DNA of 64,000 nt from DAOUJI01 sp965197415 (GTDB lineage: Bacteria > Chloroflexota > Dehalococcoidia > Lucifugimonadales > JAGWBF01), in the NCBI GenBank assembly GCA_965197415.1, contig OZ240207.1:930001-994000 (forward strand). Reading direction: 5' to 3'. The notes beneath the pieces were generated by a model. That model saw nothing but the letters and a program-made list of their open reading frames with translations, did not search any database and had not been told where the DNA came from. Within the stretch, counting starts at the first letter, position 1. Each line of letters starts with the position of its first letter. Position numbers and translations under genes: made by a program. Below are positions 18,802-26,892 of this stretch, piece after piece.

Positions 18802-19028
18802 CGTAAGCCTGACTCCTCTCGATTAGGGGTGTGCCGCTCTCCTGACTCATCCACCAAGCTCCCCAGCCTATAAGGGAAATTATATACGGTTTTACCTAGG
18901 CAGTGGTTTCAGGTGGGGGTTTCTACTCCAAAATAGATATTTCGAATACTAAAGCCATCTCCTGGTCATTCTGAACTGCGCTTGTATATCCCGCATATTC
19001 AAGTGTCGATGTTCCCGTGTTCCGGCTC

Positions 19029-19511
19029 TCATGCTAAACCATCAAGGTCGTCCGCAGACAGCCCTCCGGGGCCATCCTCTTCGTCGTCGCCGAATCGCTT
19101 GTACAAGCCGAACGCGGCACATGTCATCAGCCCCAGCCCCCCGGCCAATGCCATATACAGCCCCACGCCTACAGAAACGAAGTCCGCAAATTCAGGGGCG
19201 CCTCGTAATGTGTTCTTCAATTCTACTATGTCATACATCGCTACCGCAGTGGTTGCCGCTCCCAACAGCAGCAAGAAAAAGCTCACCGGTCCGATGAGCG
19301 TCCGGCTGGCGGTTACAAAGAGCGAGCCTATCGCAAGCAGGGCTAGCACAGCCAGGGTGAGAGTTATCTTTCCGTCACCATCTGTCCCAGCTTGACTGGG
19401 CTGGTCAAACGGCGTTGAGACAGTAACCCACGGAAGCATTGAGCCGATCAGGACTATCAGTGCGGCTATGACCGCTACTGCCATTATTCGATCCCGATCC
19501 GTTTCACTCAT
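19029..19511 (-). CDS. Small integral membrane protein, unknown function
   Basis: 160 residues from the ATG at 19511, chosen because CAGGTAGG precedes it and the upstream extension would overlap the neighbouring gene. Four predicted membrane segments: MAVAVIAALIVLIGSMLPW, ITLTLAVLALLAIGSLFV, ISFFLLLLGAATTAVAM-like, and VGLYMALAGGLGLMTCAAF. The loop after the first segment is polar and the cytoplasmic tail is acidic (DDEEDGPGG, DDLDG). No catalytic motif. Encoded 43 bases after the gene at 19555 on the same strand, possibly co-transcribed. Confidence 0.7.
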   Translation of the reverse strand: MSETDRDRIMAVAVIAALIVLIGSMLPWVTVSTPFDQPSQAGTDGDGKITLTLAVLALLAIGSLFVTASRTLIGPVSFFLLLLGAATTAVAMYDIVELKNTLRGAPEFADFVSVGVGLYMALAGGLGLMTCAAFGLYKRFGDDEEDGPGGLSADDLDGLA

Positions 19512-19554
19512 GCTGCCTACCTGTTGCAGCCTATCCCTTCCGAATCCGAGTCGG

Positions 19555-19854
19555 TTATTCGAATCGGATAGGCACGATTTCCCCAAGCTTGCAGTAGTCT
19601 TGGAACCAATTCTTGAGACAAACGCCTCCGAAGACACGCACTTGATCGCGCCCGTCCGCACCACGATTCACGCTGGCCGGAATCCTTTGCCCATCAGGAA
19701 GTATTAAGCTTATGTAATCCTGGTCTCGGATCAAGTGGTGATAGTCGACTTGGAGATTGAAGTATCCCTTGTTGTAGTAGGTCAGACGTAGGTTCAAGGG
19801 AAAGACTCTATCATCATCCACAGGCGTACCCTTTCGGCGAGCGCGGGTTTTCAC
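19555..19854 (-). CDS. Hypothetical protein, possibly B3-like fold
   Basis: 99 residues, basic start (MKTRARRKGTP). Not confidently recognised. The second half has the rhythm of B3-like DNA-binding or restriction-enzyme N-terminal domains: a strand pair around ISLILPDGQRIPASVNR, a GG turn, then LKNWFQDYCKLGEIVPIRFE, resembling the pattern of a helix followed by 'GD-V-F' at the domain end. This is pattern impression only. It precedes the membrane protein at 19029. Confidence 0.5.
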   Translation of the reverse strand: MKTRARRKGTPVDDDRVFPLNLRLTYYNKGYFNLQVDYHHLIRDQDYISLILPDGQRIPASVNRGADGRDQVRVFGGVCLKNWFQDYCKLGEIVPIRFE

Positions 19855-19969
19855 CAGCCACAGTTAGACCACTGAGCCGACAGAGGGCATGCACGACCCA
19901 CGTACTCACCGCCACCAGTCCAAGTTATATTATGAGGCCCGCCACAACAGAATCAACGAAAGACGGTCG

Positions 19970-20308
19970 CTATTCCGCTAGGGGGATGGCGACGGAGACA
20001 CGGGGCACGTCTCCCACCGCCTTGGTGGTGTGGCCTCTGCCCGTTAGGTCGTCAGCCAGGAGCACGTCGCCGGGGCCGAATCTCCTTACAGTGCCGTCGC
20101 CGATGCCTATCTCAGCGCCGCCCTGCAGGGTAATGACGTACTGACGCCTGGGGGCAACGTGCCAGTCAACAAAGTTACCGGATTCAACGCACCTGAACGT
20201 GATGCCCGTGGCCGGTTGTTGGTCGGCGGTCCAGTTGATTCCTTCAGGCATGGGCAGGTCTTCGAAATGGGTCTCACCGTCGTCTCCCGTGTAGATGCGT
20301 ACAAACAT
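19970..20308 (-). CDS. Cupin-domain protein
   Basis: 112 residues forming one small beta-barrel. The metal-binding motifs are weak: the first cupin box reads DWHVAPRRQYVITLQGGAEIGIGDG, with H but only part of the usual HxH-E set, and the second is FGPGDVLLADDLTGRGHTTK. The 'G(X)2 L(A)-DD-GRGH' ending is common in uncharacterised cupins. Substrate unknown. Flanked downstream by the membrane/B3-like pair and upstream by palindromic repeats. Confidence 0.75.
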   Translation of the reverse strand: MFVRIYTGDDGETHFEDLPMPEGINWTADQQPATGITFRCVESGNFVDWHVAPRRQYVITLQGGAEIGIGDGTVRRFGPGDVLLADDLTGRGHTTKAVGDVPRVSVAIPLAE

Positions 20309-20337
20309 GCTCTCACTCCTTACCTGATATCGTCCTA

Positions 20338-20412
20338 TCGTCTTTCCGGCGCAGGCCGGAATCCAGAAGGCGCCTCTTTGTTCGCGCTGGCAGGGCTACC
20401 GGCCGGTAGCCC
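20338..20412. repeat. Two palindromic repeat units
   Basis: A unit CCGGCGCAGGCCGGAATCCAG (split: CCGGCGCAGG then CCGGAATCCAG) at 20346-20366 has a close copy at 25108-25127. Behind it, GGGCTACCGG and its exact inverse CCGGTAGCCC form a 20-base palindrome at 20393-20412. Typical of dispersed REP-like elements between genes. Confidence 0.6.
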
Positions 20413-20456
20413 CTACAAACCATGTCTTAGGCTAGATTCGGGGTGCCAGTGTAGAG

Positions 20457-21887
20457 CTAGCAGGCGGGGCGTTCAACCACCGGCGTTGCTATCTTGCGCT
20501 TGATGAGTTGGCCGTCTCCTAGCTGGCCGTAGAACTGCCCGCTCTCCACGACGACCTTGCCTCTGAGGATGGTCACAGTGGGCCAGCCCTGTACGTCCCA
20601 ACCGTCCCAGATGGAGTAGTCGCTTATGTGCAGGTCCGACATGCTCAGAGTTTTCTTTACGTCCGGGTCGATAAGGACAATGTCGGCATCGCTGCCCGGG
20701 GCTATGGCGCCTTTCCGCGGGTAGTAGCCCATGATCCTGGCTGCGTTGGAGGACGTTACCTCCACGAATCTTTCCAGGCTCATCCCGCGTTTTACCACGC
20801 CCTCGCTGTAGGAGATGCCCACGCGGGTCTCGGCCCCGGAGTGTCCTCCGGTCACGTCGAATACCGTCCGGCCAGCGACTTTCGTGGCCAGGTCGGTGCA
20901 GTACTCGTCGGTGGCCATGCAGTTGACTCCGCCCTTTATCAGCCCGTCCCACAAAGCCAACCTGTCCTCCTCGGACTTCAGGGATGGGTAGGTGTGGTAC
21001 TTCATTCCGTCCGGCTCTTTGTAGTTTTCCGCGTTGAAGGTCACGTAGTTGTGGAGCGTTTCACCATAGATGGGCAGGCCTCTCCCCCGAAATTCCCGGA
21101 TGGCGTTCACTCCCTCCTTGGCGCTGATGTGAACGAAATATACGGCGGCCCCAGTCCACTCGGCCACCTTGAGGACTCGCCGGAAGGATATGTCCTCGGA
21201 CATGTTGTTGTGCACTTCGTAGAGACGGTGGTGCTCGGTGCGCTCCTCTTCCTGGAGCTTGGAGTACATGAACTGCACGATGTCGTCGTCCTCGGAGTGG
21301 ACGAAAACCATGCCGCCGGCCCCCTTCACTTCTTCCATGATTGCCGATAGGTGACCCATTCCTATCAGCCTTCTATCCTGCTCGGACATCTTGAACACGG
21401 GTCGGACGTTGGTGGTGAATATCTTGATGGTCGGGAATCCCTCTTCCACCGCCTCCTTTATCTGCCCCAGCACGTTGGTTGGAGTCGGGCCCAGCAACAT
21501 GCAATGGTGGGAATAGTCGCAGTAGGAGTTGCCCTGCCACCTTGAGGCCCGCTCGGCAAACGCCCCTGGGATGTCCACGCCCGGTTCTTGAACTGCGAAG
21601 TCGGTCAACGTCGTGGTTCCGCCAAAGAGGGCCGCCCTGCTAACCTGTTCCGGAGGAGCCGTCTCCACGCCCGCCATAAGAGCCACGGGAGCGGCGATGT
21701 GGGCGTGAGGCTCGATGCCGCCGGGGACCACTATCTTGCCCGAAGCGTCAACGACTCTACCGACGTCGTCCGTCAACGTGCCTGGTTCGGCCACAGCAGC
21801 AATCTTCTCCCCCGAAACGGCCACGTCCCAGACACCCACTCCCGACGGAGTCACCACTTGACCACCCCGGATAATCATGTCCAACAT
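20457..21887 (-). CDS. Dihydropyrimidinase/hydantoinase-type amidohydrolase
   Basis: Cyclic amide hydrolase of the metal-dependent amidohydrolase superfamily. 476 residues from the ATG at 21887, selected because AGAAGGGA precedes it by five bases. The N-terminal signature is MIIRGGQVVTPSG, then VVPGGIEPHAHIAAP (the usual HxH metal pair is HAH), TIKIFTTN where hydantoinases carry the carbamylated lysine (K in the IKIF segment), the histidine blocks MVFVHSEDDD and YFVHISAKEG, and late D in MATDEYC. Overall order matches D-hydantoinase. Substrate cannot be told from sequence. Confidence 0.85.
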   Translation of the reverse strand: MLDMIIRGGQVVTPSGVGVWDVAVSGEKIAAVAEPGTLTDDVGRVVDASGKIVVPGGIEPHAHIAAPVALMAGVETAPPEQVSRAALFGGTTTLTDFAVQEPGVDIPGAFAERASRWQGNSYCDYSHHCMLLGPTPTNVLGQIKEAVEEGFPTIKIFTTNVRPVFKMSEQDRRLIGMGHLSAIMEEVKGAGGMVFVHSEDDDIVQFMYSKLQEEERTEHHRLYEVHNNMSEDISFRRVLKVAEWTGAAVYFVHISAKEGVNAIREFRGRGLPIYGETLHNYVTFNAENYKEPDGMKYHTYPSLKSEEDRLALWDGLIKGGVNCMATDEYCTDLATKVAGRTVFDVTGGHSGAETRVGISYSEGVVKRGMSLERFVEVTSSNAARIMGYYPRKGAIAPGSDADIVLIDPDVKKTLSMSDLHISDYSIWDGWDVQGWPTVTILRGKVVVESGQFYGQLGDGQLIKRKIATPVVERPAC

Positions 21888-22014
21888 GAGACTCCCTTCT
21901 ATCGGCAACCCTTGCCGGCTGCCTTGGTCCGCCCCGTGTGATTACATGAGAGTGTAGCATAGGCTCTTGGAACGGGCCATTAACTGAATTGATGCACGCA
22001 TGGTCTTTCCTATT

Positions 22015-22052
22015 CACCCTCACCACAACCCTCACCCGTCAAGGACGAGGGG
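22015..22052. repeat. REP-like repeat, diverged copy
   Basis: CACCCTCACCACAACCCTCA followed by CCCGTCAAGGACGAGGGGGC resembles the units at 23373-23405 (inverse) and 25151-25186. It lies in the divergent promoter region between the hydantoinase and CoA-transferase genes. Confidence 0.5.
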
Positions 22053-22139
22053 GCAATGTACCTTGTGACGTGCGTGTTGCCCTTTGAAAGCTGTGGGCGT
22101 AAAATTACCGGAATCAGCCACTTGTTCGGAGGTCGCTCT

Positions 22140-23327
22140 ATGGCGGAAGTCAGCTCACCCCTCGAAGGCGTAAGAGTTCTGGACCTTGGCAGACACCAGG
22201 CGGGCCCCAGGTGCGCGCAGGTGCTGGCCAGACTGGGGGCGGAAGTCATCAAGGTCGAACGCCTCGGAGGGGAGGAAACCAGGACGCATGGGCCTTTCGC
22301 CAACGGTCAAAGCGCCTACTTCGTCCAGTACAACAGCGGCAAGAAGAGCGTCTGCATAGACATGCGGAAAGAGGGCTCCAGGGAAATCATCGAGGGGCTT
22401 ATCAAGAAATCAGACATCTTCCTCCAGAACTTCCGGCCCGGCACAATCGAGAAGATGGGCTACGGCTGGGAGACCTTGAAGACGCTGAACCCCCGGATAA
22501 TCATGGTCAACGTATCCGCTTACGGCCAGTTCGGGCCCTACAAGGACAAAATCGGCTACGACCCGGTGGGCCAGGCCGTGTCGGGGGTAATGATGGTGAC
22601 CGGCAACGAAGGCATGCCGCCTATTAGAGCCGGAGTGCCCATCATCGACCGCACCACTGCTCTTCACGCCGCCATCGGCGCTTTGGCAGCCCTTCGGGAA
22701 CGTGACATATCCGGCAAGGGCCAGACCATCGACGTCTGCCTGGCAGACACTGGCTACAGCTACACCGAGATTCCCGTCACCGCATACGTCGGCGGGGCCG
22801 GAGAGCCGAAACGGGGAGACGGCGTTCAACCCTCTCCCAACGGCGCCTACCAGTGCAAGGACGGTTGGATACTGCTGTCCACGGGTGACCAGCACCAGTG
22901 GCCCAGGGTGTGCAACGCCCTCGGCAGACCCGAGTGGATGGAGGACGACAGATTCACGGAGAGGCACCGGAGAATCGAGAACGCTGGCATAATCAACGAC
23001 GCTGTCAACGACATGCACGCCAAGATGACCATCAAGGAAGCGGTTGACCATTGGACCAAGAGCGACGTCACCGCCGCACCCGTGAACACCATTGCCCAGG
23101 CCGCAGATGACCCCCATCCCTGGGAGCGGAGGGCTATGGTCGAGGTGCCTGACCCAATTGCGGGCAGCATCTATGTGTCTGGGGACTTCTGGCACTTCAG
23201 CCGCACCCCCGCTGTGGTCGGATCAACCCCCATGCCGGGAGAACACACTGACGACGTGCTGAAGGACCTGCTGTCCTTCTCCCAGGAGAAATTGGACGAG
23301 CTAAGGGCGGCGGAAGTCATCGGATAA
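22140..23327 (+). CDS. CaiB/BaiF-family (class III) CoA transferase
   Basis: Moves CoA between carboxylic acids. 395 residues from the ATG at 22140, preceded by CGGAGGT; the longer frame upstream reads into the repeat. Conserved blocks: PLEGVRVLDLGRHQAGPRC at the N-terminus, LGAEVIKVERLGGEETR (CoA pocket), NSGKKSVCIDMRKEGSRE, NFRPGTIEKMG, SAYGQFGPY and IIDRTTALHAAIGALAAL, where the Asp is in the position of the catalytic aspartate of formyl-CoA transferase (assignment by position). The substrate is unknown; neighbouring amidohydrolases suggest a catabolic context. Confidence 0.88.
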   Translation: MAEVSSPLEGVRVLDLGRHQAGPRCAQVLARLGAEVIKVERLGGEETRTHGPFANGQSAYFVQYNSGKKSVCIDMRKEGSREIIEGLIKKSDIFLQNFRPGTIEKMGYGWETLKTLNPRIIMVNVSAYGQFGPYKDKIGYDPVGQAVSGVMMVTGNEGMPPIRAGVPIIDRTTALHAAIGALAALRERDISGKGQTIDVCLADTGYSYTEIPVTAYVGGAGEPKRGDGVQPSPNGAYQCKDGWILLSTGDQHQWPRVCNALGRPEWMEDDRFTERHRRIENAGIINDAVNDMHAKMTIKEAVDHWTKSDVTAAPVNTIAQAADDPHPWERRAMVEVPDPIAGSIYVSGDFWHFSRTPAVVGSTPMPGEHTDDVLKDLLSFSQEKLDELRAAEVIG

Positions 23328-23372
23328 CCCATCCCATGCCCCCTAGCCCTCGACGGGACCTTTGCAATACGA

Positions 23373-23405
23373 CCTCTCCCTCTGGGAGAGGGTTGGGGTG
23401 AGGGT
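23373..23405. repeat. REP-like palindromic repeat
   Basis: CCTCTCCCTCTGGGAGAGG is a hairpin-forming inverted repeat followed by GTTGGGGTGAGGGT. The inverse orientation of the same element is at 25151-25186. Confidence 0.75.
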
Positions 23406-23434
23406 AGTTTCAACTGCAACGCAGGAGGTTCCCC

Positions 23435-24610
23435 ATGCCTGATTTGCTCATACGGGGCGGCAAGGTCGTAGACCCATCCCAGGGACTGAACGGACCGGCG
23501 GACATTGCCGTCACCGGCGGCAAAATCGAGGCTATCGGCCCAGACCTGCCCACCGATGGAGCTAAACGCACCATCGACGTCCCTGGCAAACTGGTCATCC
23601 CCGGCATGATAGACCTCCACGCCCACGTCTTTGGAGGAATCACGGCCAATGGCCTCAATCCTGACACCGCCGGAGTCCACTCGGGGGTGACGACTTTGGT
23701 GGATGCGGGCAGCGCCGGATGCGCCAACTTCCGCGCCTTCCCTGCCCATATTATCCCCAACTGCCACACGGAAATTCTCCCCTTCATGCACATCTGCCAG
23801 ACAGGCCTGTCCACCATGCCCGACATCATCGCGGAGCGGAGCATAGACCTGGACGGCACGCTCCAAGCCTGTGAGGAGAATCGGGGCCTGGTCAGGGGAA
23901 TCAAAGCCAGGATGGTGTCTCCGGCTTTGGAAATATTCGGCATGGAGATGCCGAGGCTGGCCAAGCGGGCGGCTCGTGAGAGCGGCATCAAGCTGATGGT
24001 CCACATAGGGGACACCGAAAAGCGCTACGACCCCAACGTCATAAGGGAGCTTCTGCCCATCATGGACGAAGGGGACATCCTCACCCACTACTTCACAGCT
24101 AACCCCGGAGGCGTGCTGGACGCCAACAACAAGCTGGTCCCGGAGGCCAAGGACGCCGCCGACCGGGGAGTGTGGCTGGATACCGCCCACGGACGCATGA
24201 ACTTCTCCTTCGACGTAGGACGTCGGATCGTCGACCAAGGGTTGCTGCCCCACTGCATCAGCACTGACATCACGGTTCCGGGACGGATCAACACCGTCCA
24301 CTCCATGACCGAGATGATGACACGCTTCATGGGTCTGGGATTCAGTTTCGAGGACGTGGTCACCATGTGTACGGCCAACCCGGCTAAAGCCGTCGGCGAG
24401 CAGGACCGCATCGGCAGCCTCAAGGTCGGCATGCAGGCGGACATTTCGGTCCTGGAAGAGCGGGAAGGAGACTGGGTTGTGTACGACATCCTCCGGGCGC
24501 CCCTCAAGGTGGACAAGTGTCTCGTGCCGGCCCTCACCGTGAAACGGGGAGAGGTGTTCGAACCGGAGTGGGGACCCAGAGCGTGGGGATGGGAACCGGA
24601 CCCGGCTTAG
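23435..24610 (+). CDS. Amidohydrolase/deacetylase-family metallohydrolase
   Basis: 391 residues. N-terminal beta-sandwich start MPDLLIRGGKVVDPSQG, metal-binding HAH in IPGMIDLHAHVFGG, a lysine in GIKARMVSP at the carbamate position, later histidines in LMVHIGDTE and ILTHYFTANPGG, and the terminal metal aspartate in CISTDITVPGR. The order and the TANPAKAVG near the C-terminus fit the N-acyl or dihydroorotase-like deacetylase group. Substrate not determined. An AGGAGG lies before the ATG. Probably transcribed from the intergenic region containing the REP unit, or read through from the CoA transferase gene. Confidence 0.85.
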   Translation: MPDLLIRGGKVVDPSQGLNGPADIAVTGGKIEAIGPDLPTDGAKRTIDVPGKLVIPGMIDLHAHVFGGITANGLNPDTAGVHSGVTTLVDAGSAGCANFRAFPAHIIPNCHTEILPFMHICQTGLSTMPDIIAERSIDLDGTLQACEENRGLVRGIKARMVSPALEIFGMEMPRLAKRAARESGIKLMVHIGDTEKRYDPNVIRELLPIMDEGDILTHYFTANPGGVLDANNKLVPEAKDAADRGVWLDTAHGRMNFSFDVGRRIVDQGLLPHCISTDITVPGRINTVHSMTEMMTRFMGLGFSFEDVVTMCTANPAKAVGEQDRIGSLKVGMQADISVLEEREGDWVVYDILRAPLKVDKCLVPALTVKRGEVFEPEWGPRAWGWEPDPA

Positions 24611-24640
24611 ACAGGCGGTGGTCTCACACAGTTGCAATAT

Positions 24641-24664
24641 GTCTCTTGTATAATGACAAGAGAC
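24641..24664 (+). promoter_or_regulatory. Operator-like inverted repeat overlapping a -10 box
   Basis: GTCTCTTGT at 24641-24649 and its exact inverse ACAAGAGAC at 24656-24664 flank six bases; TATAAT at 24649-24654 runs across the centre. The geometry is that of a dimeric repressor site placed on a promoter. The nearest downstream gene is the protease at 24702. No -35 at normal spacing was seen. It could instead be an RNA hairpin at the end of the preceding gene, though no T tract follows. Confidence 0.5.
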
Positions 24665-24701
24665 GGGGAATACGGCCTACCGGCAGATAAGGGAATACGA
24701 C

Positions 24702-25061
24702 ATGGGAACGTTTACGGTTGAGATTGGGATAGGCCATCCCGCTGGAGGTGACTTGGCGCCGCTGTCAGCCATGGTGGACACCGGCTCGATTCACTCGATG
24801 GTCCCCGAGTCCTTGCTGTCTCGACTCGGTTCGGCCGCCCGTGAGAGATTGTCGTACTCTCTTGCCGACGGGCGGGAAGTGGAATACGGCTACGGCATAG
24901 CCAGGTTCGCTATTGACGGTCGGGAATTTCCCTGCCCTGTCATCTTTGGCCCTGATGAAGAAGCACTCTTAGGCGCAACGACACTAGAGATTTTCAACTT
25001 GGCTGTTGACCCGATCAGCCAAAAACTGCTGCCGGCGCAATACCGGGCAAGGCCGGTCTGA
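24702..25061 (+). CDS. Retropepsin-like (clan AA) aspartic protease, second copy
   Basis: 119 residues. Active-site motif SAMVDTGSIHSMVPESLL, flap-like SYSLADGREVEYG, and second block EEALLGATTLEIFNLAVDP. It aligns end to end with the protein at 18445-18801 (MVDTGS/LVDTGA, SLADGR/TLADGS, LLGATTLE/LLGAVTLQ) but is clearly diverged, so this is not a recent duplication. Soluble, no signal peptide. Confidence 0.65.
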   Translation: MGTFTVEIGIGHPAGGDLAPLSAMVDTGSIHSMVPESLLSRLGSAARERLSYSLADGREVEYGYGIARFAIDGREFPCPVIFGPDEEALLGATTLEIFNLAVDPISQKLLPAQYRARPV

Positions 25062-25100
25062 ACACGGTGGGGCATTGCAACCAATCGACCGCATAACTAT

Positions 25101-25186
25101 CGTCATACCGGCGCAGGCCGGTATCCAGCGTCTTCTCTGAAGCTGGGGGCCACCCTCACCCCAACCCTCTCCCAGAAGGAGAGGGG
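25101..25186. repeat. Two adjacent REP-like units
   Basis: 25108-25127 carries CCGGCGCAGG followed by CCGGTATCCA, a near copy of 20346-20366. 25151-25186 carries CACCCTCACCCCAACCCTCT then CCCAGAAGGAGAGGGG, the inverse of 23373-23405. Both fill the gap between convergent genes. Confidence 0.75.
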
Positions 25187-25203
25187 ATTACACAAAGGTT
25201 CCC

Positions 25204-26736
25204 CTAGCGGGAGGCGCCGATGGTCGCCCACTCCACTCCGGCGCTCCGAGAGTTGCCCGGGTACTTGGCCGGGTGGATGCCCTCAGCAGGCAATCTCTCC
25301 TCGATTAGCTGCTCGTTCTCGTCGTAGTATGGGGCCTCTATGCTTTCCAGGTACTTGGCCCACTTGGCCGTGCTCTTCCGTATCTCCCATACCCAGTAGT
25401 AGTAGGCCATCCTCTTGGTGGCCGCAAAGAAGTCGCCCTGTCGGAACCGCCGCAATATCTGCTTGGGACCATAGAACTTCTTGTATGACTTGTTGATTTC
25501 CTTCTGCAACGTGGACGGCTTCATGTTCTTGGGGAAGAAGATGACAAACGTCCCGTCCAGCTTGTCCCATGTGGGAAGCAAGAAGCGGTGAAGGGGTATG
25601 GTGGGAGCGTTCTCCTCCGGGTACCCGCTTAAGGGGAAGAGGGCCACGTAGTCTACGTCCGCCTCGATGGCCGCGTCTATGGTGGACCTGATGCTCTGCA
25701 CGTCGTCATCGTCCGACCCCAGGACAAACGACCCCAGCACCCTGAGATTGTGCTTCTTTATCTTGGCCAGGGACTGTTTCATGCTCTCGTTGTTCTGCTG
25801 CTTGTTGAGGAGCTTCAACACCCTGTTGTCGAAGGACTCCAGCCCTATGTACAACGTGTTTATCTGGGCCTGTTTGAGAAGGGCAAGGGTCTCCTCATCC
25901 CGCGCCACCTCAAGCCTAGTGAAGCATATCCCGTACCATTGAATCCCTTCGTCGATGATTCTCCGCAGAAGTTCCTTGGTCCGGTCCCGTTTAACGGTGA
26001 AATGGTTGTCCACCATGAAGAAATATTTGGTCCCGTTCAGGCTTTGCTGGTACTTGATGTCGTCGATTACTGCATCGATGCTCCGCACCCGGTATCCCCT
26101 GCCCAGCTCTCTGGGGGCAATGCAGAAGGAACAGTCGTATGGGCAGCCGCGGCTTGTCTGGAGCACCTGCCAGCGCATTCTGAGGTTCCAGAGAAGCTTC
26201 CACCTGGGCCAGTCCATGTAGCCATCGATAAGCTCCAGGTCGGGTATAGTCTCAAACTCCTGGACGAATGGCCGGCCCTGGTTGTGCCTCATCAACCCTT
26301 TGTCCCAGTAGGAAACCCCCAGTACACCGTCCAAATTTTCATCATTTCTCCATCGCTCGAGGACCTCTGGCAGGCTCTCGTCTCCCTCCTGGCGGACCAC
26401 CACGTCGCAATATTGAAGAGAGTCCTCCACCATTACGGAAGCATGGGTGCCTCCAAGAACGATGGGCATGTCGGGCCGGGCATCCTTTATCTTATTTATG
26501 TAATCTATGGTGGTGGGCATGGTGGAACTGAAAGCGTGGAAGCAGACCACGTCGGCGGCCAACACCCGGTCCCAGTCAATGGGGCCGATGTGCTCCACGA
26601 ACATGTCCACATCGTAGCCAGCGTCCCTCACGATGGTGGCGACAAGCGGCATTCCGTATTCCGGAAAGACAGCGTGAGTTACAAGGTTCCAGTAAGGCAA
26701 CTCGGCGCTAATAAAGGCGACTCTTTGGACCTTCAC
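25204..26736 (-). CDS. B12-binding-domain radical SAM enzyme
   Basis: 510 residues. Residues 1-150 form a cobalamin-binding Rossmann domain (FISAELPYWN, DMPIVLGGTHASVM) lacking the DxHxxG base-off motif, as is common in this group. The radical SAM cluster motif is CPYDCSFC with C198, C202 and C205, followed by the barrel (YFFMVDNHFTVKRD, LYIGLESFD) and a DUF4070-like helical C-terminus containing the tail of the protein. Members often act in methylation or rearrangement of lipids and hopanoids; the substrate here is unknown. Confidence 0.85.
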   Translation of the reverse strand: MKVQRVAFISAELPYWNLVTHAVFPEYGMPLVATIVRDAGYDVDMFVEHIGPIDWDRVLAADVVCFHAFSSTMPTTIDYINKIKDARPDMPIVLGGTHASVMVEDSLQYCDVVVRQEGDESLPEVLERWRNDENLDGVLGVSYWDKGLMRHNQGRPFVQEFETIPDLELIDGYMDWPRWKLLWNLRMRWQVLQTSRGCPYDCSFCIAPRELGRGYRVRSIDAVIDDIKYQQSLNGTKYFFMVDNHFTVKRDRTKELLRRIIDEGIQWYGICFTRLEVARDEETLALLKQAQINTLYIGLESFDNRVLKLLNKQQNNESMKQSLAKIKKHNLRVLGSFVLGSDDDDVQSIRSTIDAAIEADVDYVALFPLSGYPEENAPTIPLHRFLLPTWDKLDGTFVIFFPKNMKPSTLQKEINKSYKKFYGPKQILRRFRQGDFFAATKRMAYYYWVWEIRKSTAKWAKYLESIEAPYYDENEQLIEERLPAEGIHPAKYPGNSRSAGVEWATIGASR

Positions 26737-26892
26737 CTAAACCTCCTGCTTATCCGATCCCTCCAACGGGACTCTCGGAAAGAACCACTCGACCGACCAG
26801 AGAAAGTTACCCCGTATAGTACCACGATAATCATTTCATTTGGATAGGCTTGATACATGAATTGTCGTGTAAAGGCGCTGCACAAATTCACA

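Noticed and set aside
23171..24637. 488-codon minus-strand frame opposite the amidohydrolase
   Set aside because: Antisense shadow; its end is the translation of a REP unit.
24630..24655. TTGCAA at 24632 as the -35 for the TATAAT at 24649
   Set aside because: Spacing of 11 bases is too short for sigma-70.
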